From NCBI GenBank assembly GCA_963513935.1, contig OY740772.1, positions 14,168,098-14,232,097 of the forward strand: a stretch of 64,000 bases of DNA. Direction: 5' to 3'. Below are positions 47,346 through 58,989 of the stretch, piece by piece; the first letter of the stretch is position 1; every line of letters begins with the position of its first letter. The notes below the pieces were generated by a model that was not told the DNA's origin, ran no database searches, and saw only the letters and a program-made list of their open reading frames with translations. Position numbers and translations under genes: made by a program. This stretch comes from Aphrophora alni (lineage: Eukaryota > Arthropoda > Insecta > Hemiptera > Aphrophoridae).

Positions 47346-47639
47346 ATATATTTCGTTTCGGTTTTCGATCCTTACATAGTTCAAACACTTATTGTTTATT
47401 AAACTTTTTGAATGCATTATCAATTTTTTTAGGAGAAATATGTGTTCAGGGTGTGGACCCTGATGTGTGGAACTCTCACCCACTAAAACATTTTCCTCTT
47501 CATTCAGGCATCACTCCAGTCTGAAAGTGCTGGTCATCATATCATCACAATGTGGTGCCTCATATTTTGCTCTGTCTTTTAACTTTATTCTATTCTAGCG
47601 TAGATAACAAATTGATATTAGATATATTAACAGATTATA

Positions 47640-48065
47640 TTTTTCTCCTCTTAACTTTGAGAGTTTGTTCTATAAATGTATCCACCAAGTTCCACATTGT
47701 CCTGCTCTGCATCATCATACTGGGAGGCTGAACTACACTTCTTACCCCCCCCCCATCCTGTTCAGATACTTGATGAAAAGTCCATGACCGGTGAGCATTT
47801 GAGTTACAAAATAATTCCACCGTGTCTTCTCCCGATCCTCTCACTGAGGTCACTGACCAGTCTTTCATCCATCTTCCTCTGGTTTCTGTTGTCTCTCTAC
47901 AGCCAGTATATGTATCAGGATAACTCCTGCAACCACCAAAACTACCGACTCCGAAATAGTTCTATAAGAGTACTGAAGTCATGCTTTAAGATTTCCACCC
48001 ACATTTCCAATCCATAGAGCAGAATGGAGACATCTTCTACTCGCTGCGGGGTCCTCTACAACTTC
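47640..48065 (-). pseudogene. LINE reverse-transcriptase C-terminal relic
   Basis: The minus strand reads ILLYGLEMWVEILKHDFSTL near 47975-48035. This corresponds to the LLYGSETWT...LxxFExR segment found near the end of several LINE ORF2 proteins, followed by decayed sequence containing QKPEED (about 47865-47885). No catalytic motif is present and frames are broken. The open frames on both strands here (47635-48017) are otherwise unconserved. Family is uncertain. Confidence 0.45.
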
Positions 48066-48900
48066 TTCCAACATTATAACAGATTTAATTAGGTTAAACA
48101 TATTCTCAATTATCTGATTAATTCTTATAATATATTTAATAGTAGTCTAATCAGTGAATACACGTTGTTTTCATTTATAATTTGTTAAAATATTTTTCAC
48201 ATTCATTTCAAAGCTGCAAAACAAGTAATTTCTTATTTAGAAGCAAATTAGAAACTGGAAAAGGAACTTTTGGTATTGTTAATTTTCTCGTTATATTTTT
48301 ATTTTATTTGTATTGTCCTTAAATTTACATTTTGAAACTTGAAGCTTAATTCACTAACTTTCTCCTCTGGTACACAGTTGACAAACTTTTCAAATAGATA
48401 ATTAATTATTCACACCATTTCATGGGTATGAATGATAGGGGTAGAACTTTCTGTTACACTTTGAATACTTTTAGTACATTAAGAAAATGTTTTTAAAAAG
48501 TGTTAATTTAAAAGAGGAAAATGGTACAGTATTGGTTTTTTTTCCAACTTTAATTTAAGTTTTTTAAGAAAAGTTTAGTTTTGTGTTTCTATATATCTTC
48601 ATTATTTCTGTAATGTGTTTTAGATCTTGTTTTCCATTATTTTTAAAAAAATACAATTCCATTGAAAACAAAGTGATTCATTATTTTTTCCTGTACATTT
48701 TTTCCAAGGGTAATATTTTTGTAGATTTTTTATTCTTTCTGTGTCTGAAAGGATAATATAGTTATCAAAAAACTGAAAAAATTAAGTCTCCGTAATTGTC
48801 TTGGAAAGGCTAAACAAACTTATGTTTCTTTATATTTCTTATTATTACACATTACAGTTATTCTGGATTTCTTAAAAAAAACTAATTTTAGTAATCTTGA
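48065..48900. other. No gene recognised
   Basis: Very AT-rich intron sequence with T runs and no motif. Confidence 0.5.
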
Positions 48901-49430
48901 ATAAGCTAAAATTCAGCCTCTTAGAGGCTCACTTACACTGAGTACAGATATAGCAGTCCTGAGATATCCAATCCACACTTTTCTTTTTTTTTTCATCTAG
49001 TCGTGGGTTAGATCTTCTCTTTCATATCAGGTCTCTAACGCTTGTTCTCCCCTGACCAACCCTCAGGGGCTCATTTATAGTGAGTACGAGATTGGCAATC
49101 CCAATGAACCTAGCTGGATCTACCCCTTGTTTCATGTAATCTTGGTTAGATCCTTCTCTTTCGTCTATCCTATCAGGTGTCTCTATTGACCAACTTTTGT
49201 TCTTTTCGGACACTTACGCTATTACAGTATTCGAGGCTAGGAGTCTTTATTTTATATAAGGCGATTATGACCAAGAGATTTTTCACCTTTCAACATCAAT
49301 AAAATATCAAAATCCCTTCCGAACATTACTCTATTAGAGTATTTAGGGCTTAGAGGTCTCTGTTTTTTCTCTATATATTTTAAAGCCATGGTTTTTCACT
49401 TTTAAACAAGAAATAAAAGTAAAACAAGAT
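48900..49430 (-). repeat. Repeat family R, stacked partial copies
   Basis: Antisense R landmarks occur repeatedly: CTTAGAGGCTCACTTACACT and CTAGTCGTGGGTTAGATC; then CAGGGGCTCATTTATAGTGA, AACCTAGCTGGATCTACCCC, ATAAGGCGATTATGACCAAG; then TTACTCTATTAGAGTATTTA. At least two, possibly three, pieces lie end to end. The middle piece is the most complete R copy in the window. Confidence 0.75.
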
Positions 49431-50110
49431 GAACTCTACTTTGGATAAATTATAGTTTAAAAGAATAAACTAAAACTGTTATTTATCTTTAATTGAAAAA
49501 CTTATGCATTTATTAAAACTTGTTAACTTAAAATAAATTTCTTTTGTTTTATAAATATTCTTTTATGATTACAATGCATAAAATTACTAAGTTTTGCATT
49601 CATTTGAATATGTTTTGAAATGAAGACATTTAATCATTTATTTTTATAACTATATAATTACTGACTAATATAAAATACTGTAATAACAAAACTAGTCGTG
49701 AAGATATTTCTTGAATTATTAGATATAAAGATAGTGGGTAAAATATTTGAATTTAACTTCTAGATTATGGTATTCGTTTTAATGGTGAAAGTAAAAACAA
49801 GATGATGGGTATTATTGTAATTCTTAAAGAGCATCTATAAGGGATTTGGTACACTGATGATTCCAAAACTGTAAAGAGAATTAATGTTTAATCGTTTTAT
49901 TCGTTTTGATCGATATGCTACTCTATTCCAGACTTAAGTATTTAGCATTAACTCTATTCAGTAAAATTTGTAGTGAGACTACAACAAACTCCGCATTCAC
50001 ATTTACACTCAAGAATCGGATATTAATTAAACTAGTGGAAGGTAACGTCTTCATTGAAAATTATCTCCGGCCTAATAAAGGTAGATCATTCTTTCTCAAA
50101 ACTATTTACA
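49430..50110. other. No gene recognised
   Basis: AT-rich intron. The 72-codon open frame 49906-50124 has no motif of its own but runs into the LINE relic that follows and may be a decayed upstream part of it. Confidence 0.45.
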
Positions 50111-50114
50111 GTGT

Positions 50115-51100
50115 TAGTTCCTGACCACTAGAAATGGCTAAAGGGAAAGTACTCTCTACTCATGCAACAACTGGAATAGTTCACAGTTAGTCTAAAGAAA
50201 ACATGTGCTGGAATGGTGGAATCCGAGGAAACAGATCGGGACAGAATCATATCTTGTAAATGAAAATGTACCCAACAGTGTTTCAGTCAGAAATTACAGC
50301 CCTAATGGAATGTGTATGATAAAACTTAAGATGTGGACACAATGATAAGGATATGTGTATTTATATAGACAATTAGACAGTTCTGAAAGCCCTAAATTGT
50401 AAATATTTTAGGTTAAAGTTAACCTGGGATTGTTTCTGAATCACATCACGGCTGGGTGGGGTGGGGGTTTTCAACATGCTTTACTGGGATTAGTAGAATG
50501 AGCAGATGTACTGGTCTTCAAAGATGTACATGCAATAAACCCTGAACCATTTTATGGCATTCAAAAGGCTAACTATGGAGGTATTTTGCAGTTGGATTCA
50601 GAAAGAGCATGAGATGAGATGGAGAAGTATCTCAGGTTTAAGGGTGAACAAAGTGTTACTTTTTGACCCTTCTAAGCAAATTGTATCCGACCTACTCAAG
50701 AGAAGTTAAGCAAACAAGTTAGGCAGGATATAGCGACCTGAGTAAATGTCAGGCCTTTACTGAGTAATAGTATAGCATTCGCTGAGTATAGCGACCTGAG
50801 TAAAATACAGATGGGCGTATTCATTAGCCAAGCTAAATGTAGCAAACAAGGCCATCAAAAGGAAACTACAGAGTACCTGATCTTGGAATGAGAACATTGA
50901 ATCTTTGACAAGAGACAAACATCTTCTCAGGAAAGTTCATGGAGCTTATAGGTCTTCCTATGGATATCTAATAGTATCAAATCATTTCAGAGACCAATAT
51001 GCCCTTGTGCTAAAAGGATAGATCATCCAATTGAAGAAGAAGAGGGGATTGTTCTTGATGATTTCATATGAAGCCTGTGCCTCCCTCCCCGTGTCTTTGA
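50115..51100 (+). pseudogene. LINE relic, RNase H domain and C terminus
   Basis: The + strand shows YPTVFQSEITALMECV near 50267-50315 and VLKALNCKYF near 50378-50410. These match the conserved acidic (ExxA) and SDSQAALKAL-type segments of LINE RNase H domains. ETTEYLILE near 50870-50895 follows, from the CxxC...H region. Stops and frameshifts break every frame. A direct repeat of ATAGCGACCTGAGTAAA (about 50730 and 50788) marks a small internal duplication. Sense orientation with the host gene, but no splice or coding link to it. Confidence 0.75.
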
Positions 51101-51473
51101 GAGCCTCCCTCATAAAAAAGTCTGCAAATTTTTCAATCAGTAAAAATAAATCCCCTCTTGTGTTGTTATTTATATTATTTTAAATAATCACCTTTGTAAA
51201 GGGATAAAACATCTTCATGTGTATTGTGTTTATGTATTTAATTTTGTAATGTTTTCCTAAATTGTTACCACAGATGTAATTTTAGTAATGGGATGGGATT
51301 GATATTTATATTTAAAACATTGTTATTTGTGTGTTTAATTTGTTTGAGTCAAAGAGTGGGGTGTATGTGTATACATTAAGATTTGGGGAAATCTAATTAA
51401 ATTAAGAACATGTCAATAAAATTAATATTTAAAATTTGTAATGTGAGTTATATGAATTTGTTTTTGTCTGCAG

Positions 51474-51645
51474 TCTCCATTGCCAAGGGGTTATCCTCCC
51501 CCGAGCACAGCCATGTTATTTGATGATGATCCTGGAATTATGTCTGAAGTTGAGACAAGTTCAACAGGATTCAGACGAGGAGGAAAACAGAGAAGTTCGC
51601 TGCCTGTTGTACGGACTCCATCAAAAACCTTGGAAAGACCGCTCG
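51474..51645 (+). CDS. Exon c, SRCIN1/KIAA1217-family conserved Ser/Arg-rich linker
   Basis: A 172-nt exon between the acceptor TTTTTGTCTGCAG and the donor GTAAGT. It starts on a codon boundary and ends one base into a codon. The 57 whole codons begin SPLPRGYPPPSTAMLF, continue DDDPGIMSEVETSSTGFRR, and end VVRTPSKTLERPL. The last G forms Gly with GA of exon e, or Asp with AT of the microexon at 62529. The sequence matches the segment directly N-terminal to the AIP3-like domain in insect CG32809/AGAP005037-type proteins. Ser/Thr-rich and basic, it is probably disordered and a phosphorylation region, which is inference. The open frame continues five codons past the donor before a stop, so an unspliced read-through would truncate the protein. 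Confidence 0.96.
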
Positions 51646-51989
51646 GTAAGTTTCGCAATTAGTTTTTAATATATTCTATATTTTAATGATGCATTCCACC
51701 AGATCATCATCAGAATAATACAATTTCAAGTTTCGTATGATATTTTGATTTAAATTGGTGTAGTTTTAAAACTATTAGCAATACCAAAATTCTAAACTTA
51801 TAGCCCAAAATTTATTCTACTTTTTGTGAGATATTTAAGTATACAAAACTCTAAATTTCATTTTTTGGCCTAAAGTATGACCACCTTCTTACAATGTTTT
51901 AAAGTTGGAAAACAAAAGTTTTACAAATAATTTCTGATAGAAATGTCATTGTTCAACAATTTACTAAAATTTCACCATATTCTAATCAG

Positions 51990-52440
51990 TACTTTCCAAG
52001 TAATCATCATCATCATCTTTTGATGTTTCCGCCTCTATGGGTCATCCATCGTCTGGCACAACCTCTTCCATTCCGAAAAAAAAATCCCTCCATATCTACT
52101 CCTCTACCATTCTCCAGTCTCCTTTAGTCTGCATATCCTCCTGTCTATTTAAACGCTCTGTCTTGTTCACGGCCTTCCCAAGGGTCTTCTTTCCTTTTCT
52201 ATTCTCTCTAGTGTTCTTCTACCCATTCTGATTTTCTCCATACTCATTACATGCCCAAATCATTGCAAAAGTGTTTTTTTTTATTGTGTCTCAGTGATTC
52301 AACCTTGAGTCTGCCCCGAAGATCTTCATTCCTTATTCTCTATCTCTTCTTGTATCATTTTTTATTCCTCTCAAAAATTTCATATCTGTCGCCTGCAGTC
52401 TGTTCAGGTCTTCCACATCACTGATTTAAAAAAAAAATGT
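51990..52440 (-). mobile_element. Probable LINE 3' end with (ATG)n-type tail
   Basis: TCATCATCATCATC at about 52002-52018 would be a GATGAT tail on the minus strand. It is followed by pyrimidine-rich sequence whose complement resembles decayed coding sequence. Tails of this kind are typical of RTE/L2-like LINEs. No definite protein motif was readable, so the call rests on tail, composition and resemblance in layout to 61035-61600. Confidence 0.45.
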
Positions 52441-52869
52441 TTACAGATTAATAAAAGTGTAGAGAATATCCCACCCCCATAAAATTACTGTTCTGTTAAA
52501 ATTTTAGTTCTAATTATTATTATTTTTTAGTAGAGACATATAATCGTGGGATTTGTGGTTTATCTGGTTATTAAAATAATACTTCAACTTCTTTTAATAT
52601 TGGGAAACAGATAAGTTCTAATTCAATAAAATAAATAATAAAATGTGAGTTTAAACCATAGGATATTTGTACTGTCCTGTTATTTTATGTGTCAACATAA
52701 TCTTTTAATTATATTTCTCGTTTCCATAGAGTCATAAAAAGATGACTCAGCCACAGGAGAGATTTGTAATATCCCATTAAGAGTTTAATTTAAATTTGTA
52801 ACTTTAATTAGAGTGAATTGATAATAATTGATAAACAAATTACACAGCCAGTTTGTATATATGAGTATA

Positions 52870-54041
52870 CCGGGTGTCCCATAAAGGTCCTCTTTTTAAT
52901 TTTTGAACGACTGTAAATTTTCAAACAATCTTTGGTAAATGTTACTAACATAAGGAAAACTACTTTTTGATGTGGTTAAGGGTTTCAACCCTCACCCCTA
53001 AATAGGGATTGCTGGGGGTAGCTGTTATTTTTCAAGTATCAACCGATAACAAGTTGCAAATCATTTTAAAGAGAGTAGAAAAAGAAAATGTTTATTGCAA
53101 ACTAGACCTGTCTATGATGATTTAAACTAAAGTTATGATAAAAAATGTCTAAATTTTTACAAAGCTCTCACCTCTCCAAAAACCTTTGAGTTTTTTAGTT
53201 ATCAAACAGTCCTTGGTAAATATTATAAGCATTATTCAAAGTATTTTTTTTAGGTGTTTAGATGTTTCAGTGTTGTATCTGTAAATAGTGGTTGCTGGAG
53301 CTAGTATTTCCATGAAAAACTGACTGCCTACAGCAAGACAGGTCACATAACTAATTTCTGCCTGTAATTTCCCATTTACTATTCAAAGGTCTAAACAAGT
53401 GAAAAGTTGGGTTTTGCCACTCCTATCAGATGTCTGATAAGGAGGGGAAACTTATATGTACAAATAACAAAATTATTTAATTCTTTTGCTGGCCATACCA
53501 TAGATTAAATAAACAAGAAAGGTCTAATTTGTAATTGATTTCCTTTTTCTTTAATCTCTTTAAAATTATGACTTGATAGTATTGTACTATCTTGACTTTT
53601 TGAGGAATAAATACTAACCCCAGCAACCTCTATTTACAGATAACACTGAATCGCCTAAAAAAAAAATACTTTGAATAATGCTTATAATATTTACCAAGGA
53701 CTGTTTGACAACTAAAAAACTCAAAGGTTTTTGGAAGGGTGAAAGCTTTGTAAAAATTTAGACATTTTTTATCGTAACTTTAGTTTAAATCATCATAGAC
53801 AGGTCTTTATTGTGACATTCATTTTCTTTTTCTACCCTCTTTAAAATGATATGAAACTTGTTATGGGTTGCTACTTGAAAAATAACAACTACCCCCTCTA
53901 AACCCTATTTAGGGGTGAGGGTTGAAACCCTTAACCACATCAAAAAGTAGTTTTCCTTATGTTAATAACATTTACCAAAGATCGTTTGAAAATTTACAGT
54001 CATTCAAAAATTAAAAAGGGGGACCTTTATGTGACATGCAG
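52870..54041. mobile_element. Foldback element 3 (1172 bp) with TATA target duplication
   Basis: Arms of about 445 bp (52870-53315 and 53600-54041) are inverted copies. The termini are CCGGGTGTCCCATAAAGGTC and, from the right, CTGCATGTCACATAAAGGTC. TATA lies at 52866-52869 and 54042-54045. Arms share AACTACTTTTTGATGTGGTT, CCTCACCCCTAAATAG, AATCATCATAGACAGGTC (as complements) and ACCAAGGACTGTTTGA with few differences. The arm similarity is high, so the element is relatively young or kept similar by gene conversion. No coding sequence. A transcript through it, such as the host pre-mRNA, would form a long double-stranded hairpin. Confidence 0.92.
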
Positions 54042-54269
54042 TATACATTTTACCATAGACTCTTTCAAAATGTTGATCTATTAAATTTGAAATGGTTTAT
54101 CATTGTAGAATTTCCTCTCAGTTATACATATAAGAAAATAAAAAAACAAAACAAAAAAACTTGTTGATTTACAATAATTGAGCAAACTCTCAATGTTTAC
54201 ACTTTCCGACATAAATGATACTTCTTACAATTAATTTGTTTCCACCAATTCCTACCAAAATAGCAGCAT

Positions 54270-54470
54270 CGTAATATTTTTTCATGTAGTCTTGTGTTAG
54301 AACCTTCTCTTTCATCTTTCTTATCAGGTCTCTTTTGACTTACTTTTGCTCTCTTCCGATGCTATTAGAGTATTCGAGGGCTTGGAGTCTTTATTTTATG
54401 TTCTTTTCTTCCTTTTTGTATAAGGGAATGATAATCGAGAGGTTTTTTGACTTTAAACAAGACACACAAA
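54270..54470 (-). repeat. Repeat family R copy
   Basis: Antisense R: CATGTAGTCTTGTGTTAGAA, TCTTATCAGGTCTCTTTTGA, GCTATTAGAGTATTCGAGGG and TAAGGGAATGATAATCGAGA. Confidence 0.75.
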
Positions 54471-55200
54471 AATACAAATACTTTAGATGTTACTTCTTTA
54501 TTTTGTAAACACAAGTAATCATGCTGTAAATTTTAAGAAAACATCTAATTTACAATTTGTTAGTATCATAAAGAGAGTTGGCATTTTTCAACTACTTCTG
54601 CCTAAAGTAGTGTTCATAAATTTATATTTTTTGGGTTTTATTGACAACTTTAAATTGTTATTTACTACAAAAAGTTTGAATCTTTTTTTCTTTATATTCC
54701 ATTAAAGAAATTGAGATTGCAAATGGGGTGAATTAGTCAGTTTTCTCCTAGTACTGTACTGTCTTTAAATCTACATAAAAATGTCTGTTAGTACATGAAA
54801 ATTTATAACTTTGTATTTTCCCTCTGGTTTGTTTATATAGCAATTTTTAAATTTCAACTTCCTAAAGAACGGGAGTTTAATCAGCACACGTTAATTTACA
54901 TAATCAATTACCAGTTTGCTTTTTACCATCCTTGAATTGATCATGATTGATGATGAGGTTTTTGCCTCTATTAGGCAGCCTAATCCATTACTCTGTCTAG
55001 CGTTGAAATAAAGGAAGAATAGATATTAATGGGTTTTATTGGATTTTCAATTGGTTAGAACTGAAGCTATAATTACTTGTTACCTGTATTTTAATAAATA
55101 AGCCTAGATTAACGTAAGTAACATCTCCTCGCAAGATTTACCAACTTTAGTGTTACTTCCTTACATACACAATGAAATTTATGTGATGAGTTAAAAACTA
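54470..55200. other. No gene recognised
   Basis: AT-rich intron with a 72-codon open frame (54487-54705) lacking any motif. Confidence 0.5.
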
Positions 55201-55590
55201 AAACAAAGTCAAGTTTTTTTGCTGATATATCCGTTTTAAGGTCATATGGTCAATACTTTACAACCCAAAGGAATGGACTGATTTTAATCAAATTTAGTAT
55301 GTGGGTATATTTTCATGTGTGGTTGCGCACCATTGAGTTTAGTTTTTAATCAAATTAAGATTCATGCTGAGGACATGTTTATGGCACAAGTGAAGGAAAT
55401 TTATCCCTATACTTAAATATATAATTTTCAAAGCCTGTGTCCATTGTTCATTTTCACTTTTTGATTGACAATTACCGAACTGACATTTTTGGTAATGATT
55501 GGTTTTTGAGGATGGATGAATGAGAAAGTTTGCACAATTGTGTAATGATGCATAAAACTGTAAAATTATCATTATCAAGCTAATGGGTAT
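55200..55590 (+). repeat. Repeat families C (short) then B
   Basis: C part: GGAATGGACTGATTTTAATC, AAATTTAGTATGTGGGTATA. B part: CACAAGTGAAGGAAATTTAT, TGATTGACAATTACCGAACT, GAGAAAGTTTGCACAATTG. The C core between them is deleted. Confidence 0.7.
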
Positions 55591-56015
55591 AATCAAGTTA
55601 TCAGTAATATTGTTAATTAATTATACATCAATATTTACATTCATTAACATTGTTGATGATGAGCAGATCAAAATGAATGACAATTGAATATTAGTTCAAA
55701 ATTACATTTCTTTTTACATAAATTGTATTTGCTTGTTGAAATTGTAACAGACAGTTGTAGGTTTCTCATTAGTTGGTTAATGAGATTGTAATTTTGTAAT
55801 TGTCATGTGGGTAACTGTTGATTAAACGTGCATAGCCTCGCAGGCAGTTAATGAGGCTAAAATGTCAATTGCATACATAAATGTAATTACTGCAAATGTA
55901 CCATGTACTAACTAATGGTGGGTGGTATCAAATTTGTCTTCATGTTTTAATGGAAGTAATATTTTTGAATACATCTTAAAAAAAAAGAAGATTCTTTTAC
56001 TTACTTATACAAAGT
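55590..56015. other. No gene recognised
   Basis: AT-rich intron with no motif. Confidence 0.5.
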
Positions 56016-56770
56016 ATAGGGTAAGTTTGGTGATTATAAAAAATTTCGACCTTTGTTTTTTGTCTGATCTTTACATTTCATGTCTTCATGAAACCAAAAA
56101 GGTCATTTTTTATATTCCGTCCATCGTTGTTGTTATTGTCGTGTGTACATAAACTTTATAGCGGCCACAAAAATAAGGGTTGGATCATGAAATTTGGTAT
56201 TGGAGACTATAGTGTGACTTTTTGAAATTTAGAAAAATTTAATTAAAATTAAATCATAGAGACCATATTAAATATTAATAGATCATATTAAATATTGTTT
56301 GTGTCCAACTTATAATACTTTAAATTAAATTCAAATTGTGGGTTTCAATTCTGCATGTAATGATATCAACCCCACCCCTCTACGGTGGCAAATAGAAAAG
56401 TTATTGTCAAAAATATAATTTAGAACTCTGACCTCTTAAGAAAATGTGATATTTGTATAGTTACCGAAATCCAGCAATTCTGGGTAACCGACACCAAAAA
56501 GCAGAGGGAGTGGGTGGGTCACTTCACAGATATACTGCTTGAAACGAGTTGAGACTTTTAATATATATATAAGACATCAAGAGAATAGTGAAATTCACAA
56601 TTATGAGGTTCAGAAAACCTATGTTACAACTGTTTTAAACAAACTTACCTTTTTGGGGAAGACCTTTTGATCTACCAATACAATTTAACATTTCCCAAGA
56701 GACCAACTTGTAGGAATTATGTTTAGAGGATCTGTTTATATTACATTATATTATGGCTGTGTTAGCATCA
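56015..56770 (+). repeat. Repeat family A copy, best full-length example
   Basis: Runs from TATAGGGTAAGTTTGGTGAT through TCTGATCTTTACATTTCATG, TTGGTATTGGAGACTATAGT, TTCAATTCTGCATGTAATGA, CCCTCTACGGTGGCAAATAG, GAGGTTCAGAAAACCTATG and GTTTAGAGGATCTGTTTATA. Length about 755 bp. No terminal inverted repeat or coding sequence is evident, so its class is unknown. Confidence 0.75.
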
Positions 56771-56989
56771 TGATGGCTCTAAACAACAAGGAAAAGAAGT
56801 ATTATTTTAAGTTACATAAAATAATAATAATACAATTTTTAAAAATGTTTGTATATTGCTAGAGGTCTTACAAACCACACAACGTGCTTCGATAAAAACT
56901 TTATAACTTTGTAAATTCATATAAATATATTCAGATTACTTACAGAGCTGGTTTTTGTATCATTTTGTAGTAACATATATCAAGTTTTT

Positions 56990-57370
56990 TGCCTAATAGT
57001 TAGATTTAATGTGACTTCCATTCATCATATTGCAGACTTCTCATCTGAAATCAATTTCATCAGCATGTCAGACGAAACTTTTTCAACTGTAGCTTTGATT
57101 GTTGCTCTGAACTCAGCGTGAGAAGCCGATTATGATGATTTATAAACTTTATCTTTGATAAATCCGCAGAGGTAAAAATCTAAAAGGTGTCTGATCGGAT
57201 GAACGAGATAGTCAGTCATGCAATCGACTCACTTTAATCCAACCATGTATCTGGAAAATGGTTGTTTAGGAAATCCTGGATCTCGGTTAGGTAGTGCGGT
57301 GTTGTACAATCTTGTTGGAAGTGTATATGGCGTTCTTGATCAATCCATGGGATTAAAAAAAAATTTCAAC
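56990..57370 (-). pseudogene. Mariner-superfamily transposase relic, catalytic C-terminal half
   Basis: The minus strand reads QDCTTPHYLTEI then QDFLNNHFPDTW (about 57245-57330), the block around the second catalytic Asp. It continues to LLDFYLCGFIKDKVYK (about 57130-57180), around the third Asp (usually PDLTPxDFFLWG). A stop and substitutions lie between them. This is the DUF4817-associated mariner-like family, the same broad type as the fused remnant at 19698-20099. The N-terminal half is absent. Confidence 0.8.
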
Positions 57371-57399
57371 ACAGATGTAAAGTCCTTTTTGAAGTACTC

Positions 57400-58560
57400 T
57401 GTATAAGTTAAGTTGTGTTATTTTTTAAAATACCATGGACGTGTTCTGTCCATATTTTGAGATATCTATCCTCTATTTTCACCTTCACCCCTTAAATGAT
57501 TGACCAAACTATATCCAAGACATACCACCCCAACACTAAGATGCAAAATTCTGCAATTTTAATTTCTCATTATTCAAATAGTGTGATACCCCTAATACAA
57601 TATTATAGAACAAAAATACATCAAACTTAATTAAACATGTTCTGAATATTGTCCTAAAGTATTAATACTGTATTTACTTTATTTGATTTAATTATTGCTA
57701 GTGATCATTGATGCATGGTGGAACTCCATTACTTTATTACATTTTATTCTTTCTACTAAATTTTATGTAAGCCATGCCACCTATGGTTTCACTAATTATG
57801 ACATTAACTAATGCAGTTTACAGGCTTAAATATACAGTATTAAGCAAAACCCTGATTGCTGTCGCTGGAATTAAACAAAATTCTAAAATGAATTACTTCA
57901 TTTATAAAGGCCTACTTTGTTTTTACGGATTATTAAATGTATTTATATATTAAAACATTTAGGATTATATAGGATTTTATGGGTATAATAAACTTCTGCT
58001 AATTTCATTATTTAAAATTGTTGCAATATAAATAAATACATATTTGATGAAATAACCACACAAGTGTAGTTATTCAAAGCAGTTAAAATTCTTAACAGGA
58101 AATGACTTGTAGTTACACTAAATCATTGATGTGCCTAATGTCACCTTTATAATTAGTAAAATTTGCAGTTCTTATAAATTTTGTCCCCTAATGAAAACGT
58201 GTAAGTATAATCTCTCATACATTTATAACTTTGAAAAAATAAATCTATATTTCTTAGACCATTACATTTAAATATGTTGATATTGTTTTATTTTTAAGTG
58301 TTTTTTTCTTTTACCCTGAGAGATTTCTTAGATAGAAGAAAAAATAATAATAAAAAAATAAAACTGACAAAAATTACATTTGAGATATGTCTTTAAGACA
58401 CACAATTTTATTTATTTATTGCTATGGTGATCAATTTTTAATATCTAGGTACATTGTAAATTTTTTTGATAGTTCACAAGTCCAAACTGCAGTGAGCTAG
58501 GCAAGATTCTGAACCAACTGATCTCAACACTCTTTTTACATTGTTACAATTCTTATTACT
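57400..58560. other. No gene recognised
   Basis: AT-rich intron without motifs or long open frames. Confidence 0.5.
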
Positions 58561-58900
58561 TTCTCATGTATACATGTTACAGGTAAAGTTATGTGAAAGT
58601 TCAAAAATTTGATATCACATGTTTTGCGGAAATATTCATATTAAGTTTCCCTGAGTCCAAAAAAGTAGTTTTTTTTAATCATATCTATCTGGTTGTCTGT
58701 GAAGTGTTCTACAGCTTTGTTTATCTGGAATGATTTTAATAAAATTTTATATTTGGGCACATTTTGAACATATAACAATATTCTTTTAAACATTTTTTCA
58801 ATAACTCAAAATTTGGGGAAGCTGCCATAAGAAAAAAAATACAAAATCAGCTGTAGTGAGTTTGCTCAAAATTTTCTTAAGTGTATCTTTCCAAAAATTT
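58560..58900 (+). repeat. Repeat family C copy
   Basis: Contains GAGTCCAAAAAAGTAGTTTT, TATCTGGTTGTCTGTGAAGT, GGAATGATTTTAATAAAATT, ATTTGGGCACATTTTGAACA and AACTCAAAATTTGGGGAAGC in family order. Confidence 0.7.
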
Positions 58901-58989
58901 GTCTTCCTAATTAAAATTATTAGTTTTTTAGTCATTTCCATATTTTGTGTCTTAATATAATTATCTTTGTTATATAAATTTGTCATGAC

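Noticed and set aside
47676..48017. 113-codon + strand frame as a gene
   Set aside because: The opposite strand carries a LINE relic motif, so this frame is its shadow.
51480..51662. Stand-alone 60-codon gene
   Set aside because: It is exon c starting 6 nt late and reading past the GTAAGT donor at 51646 into intron.
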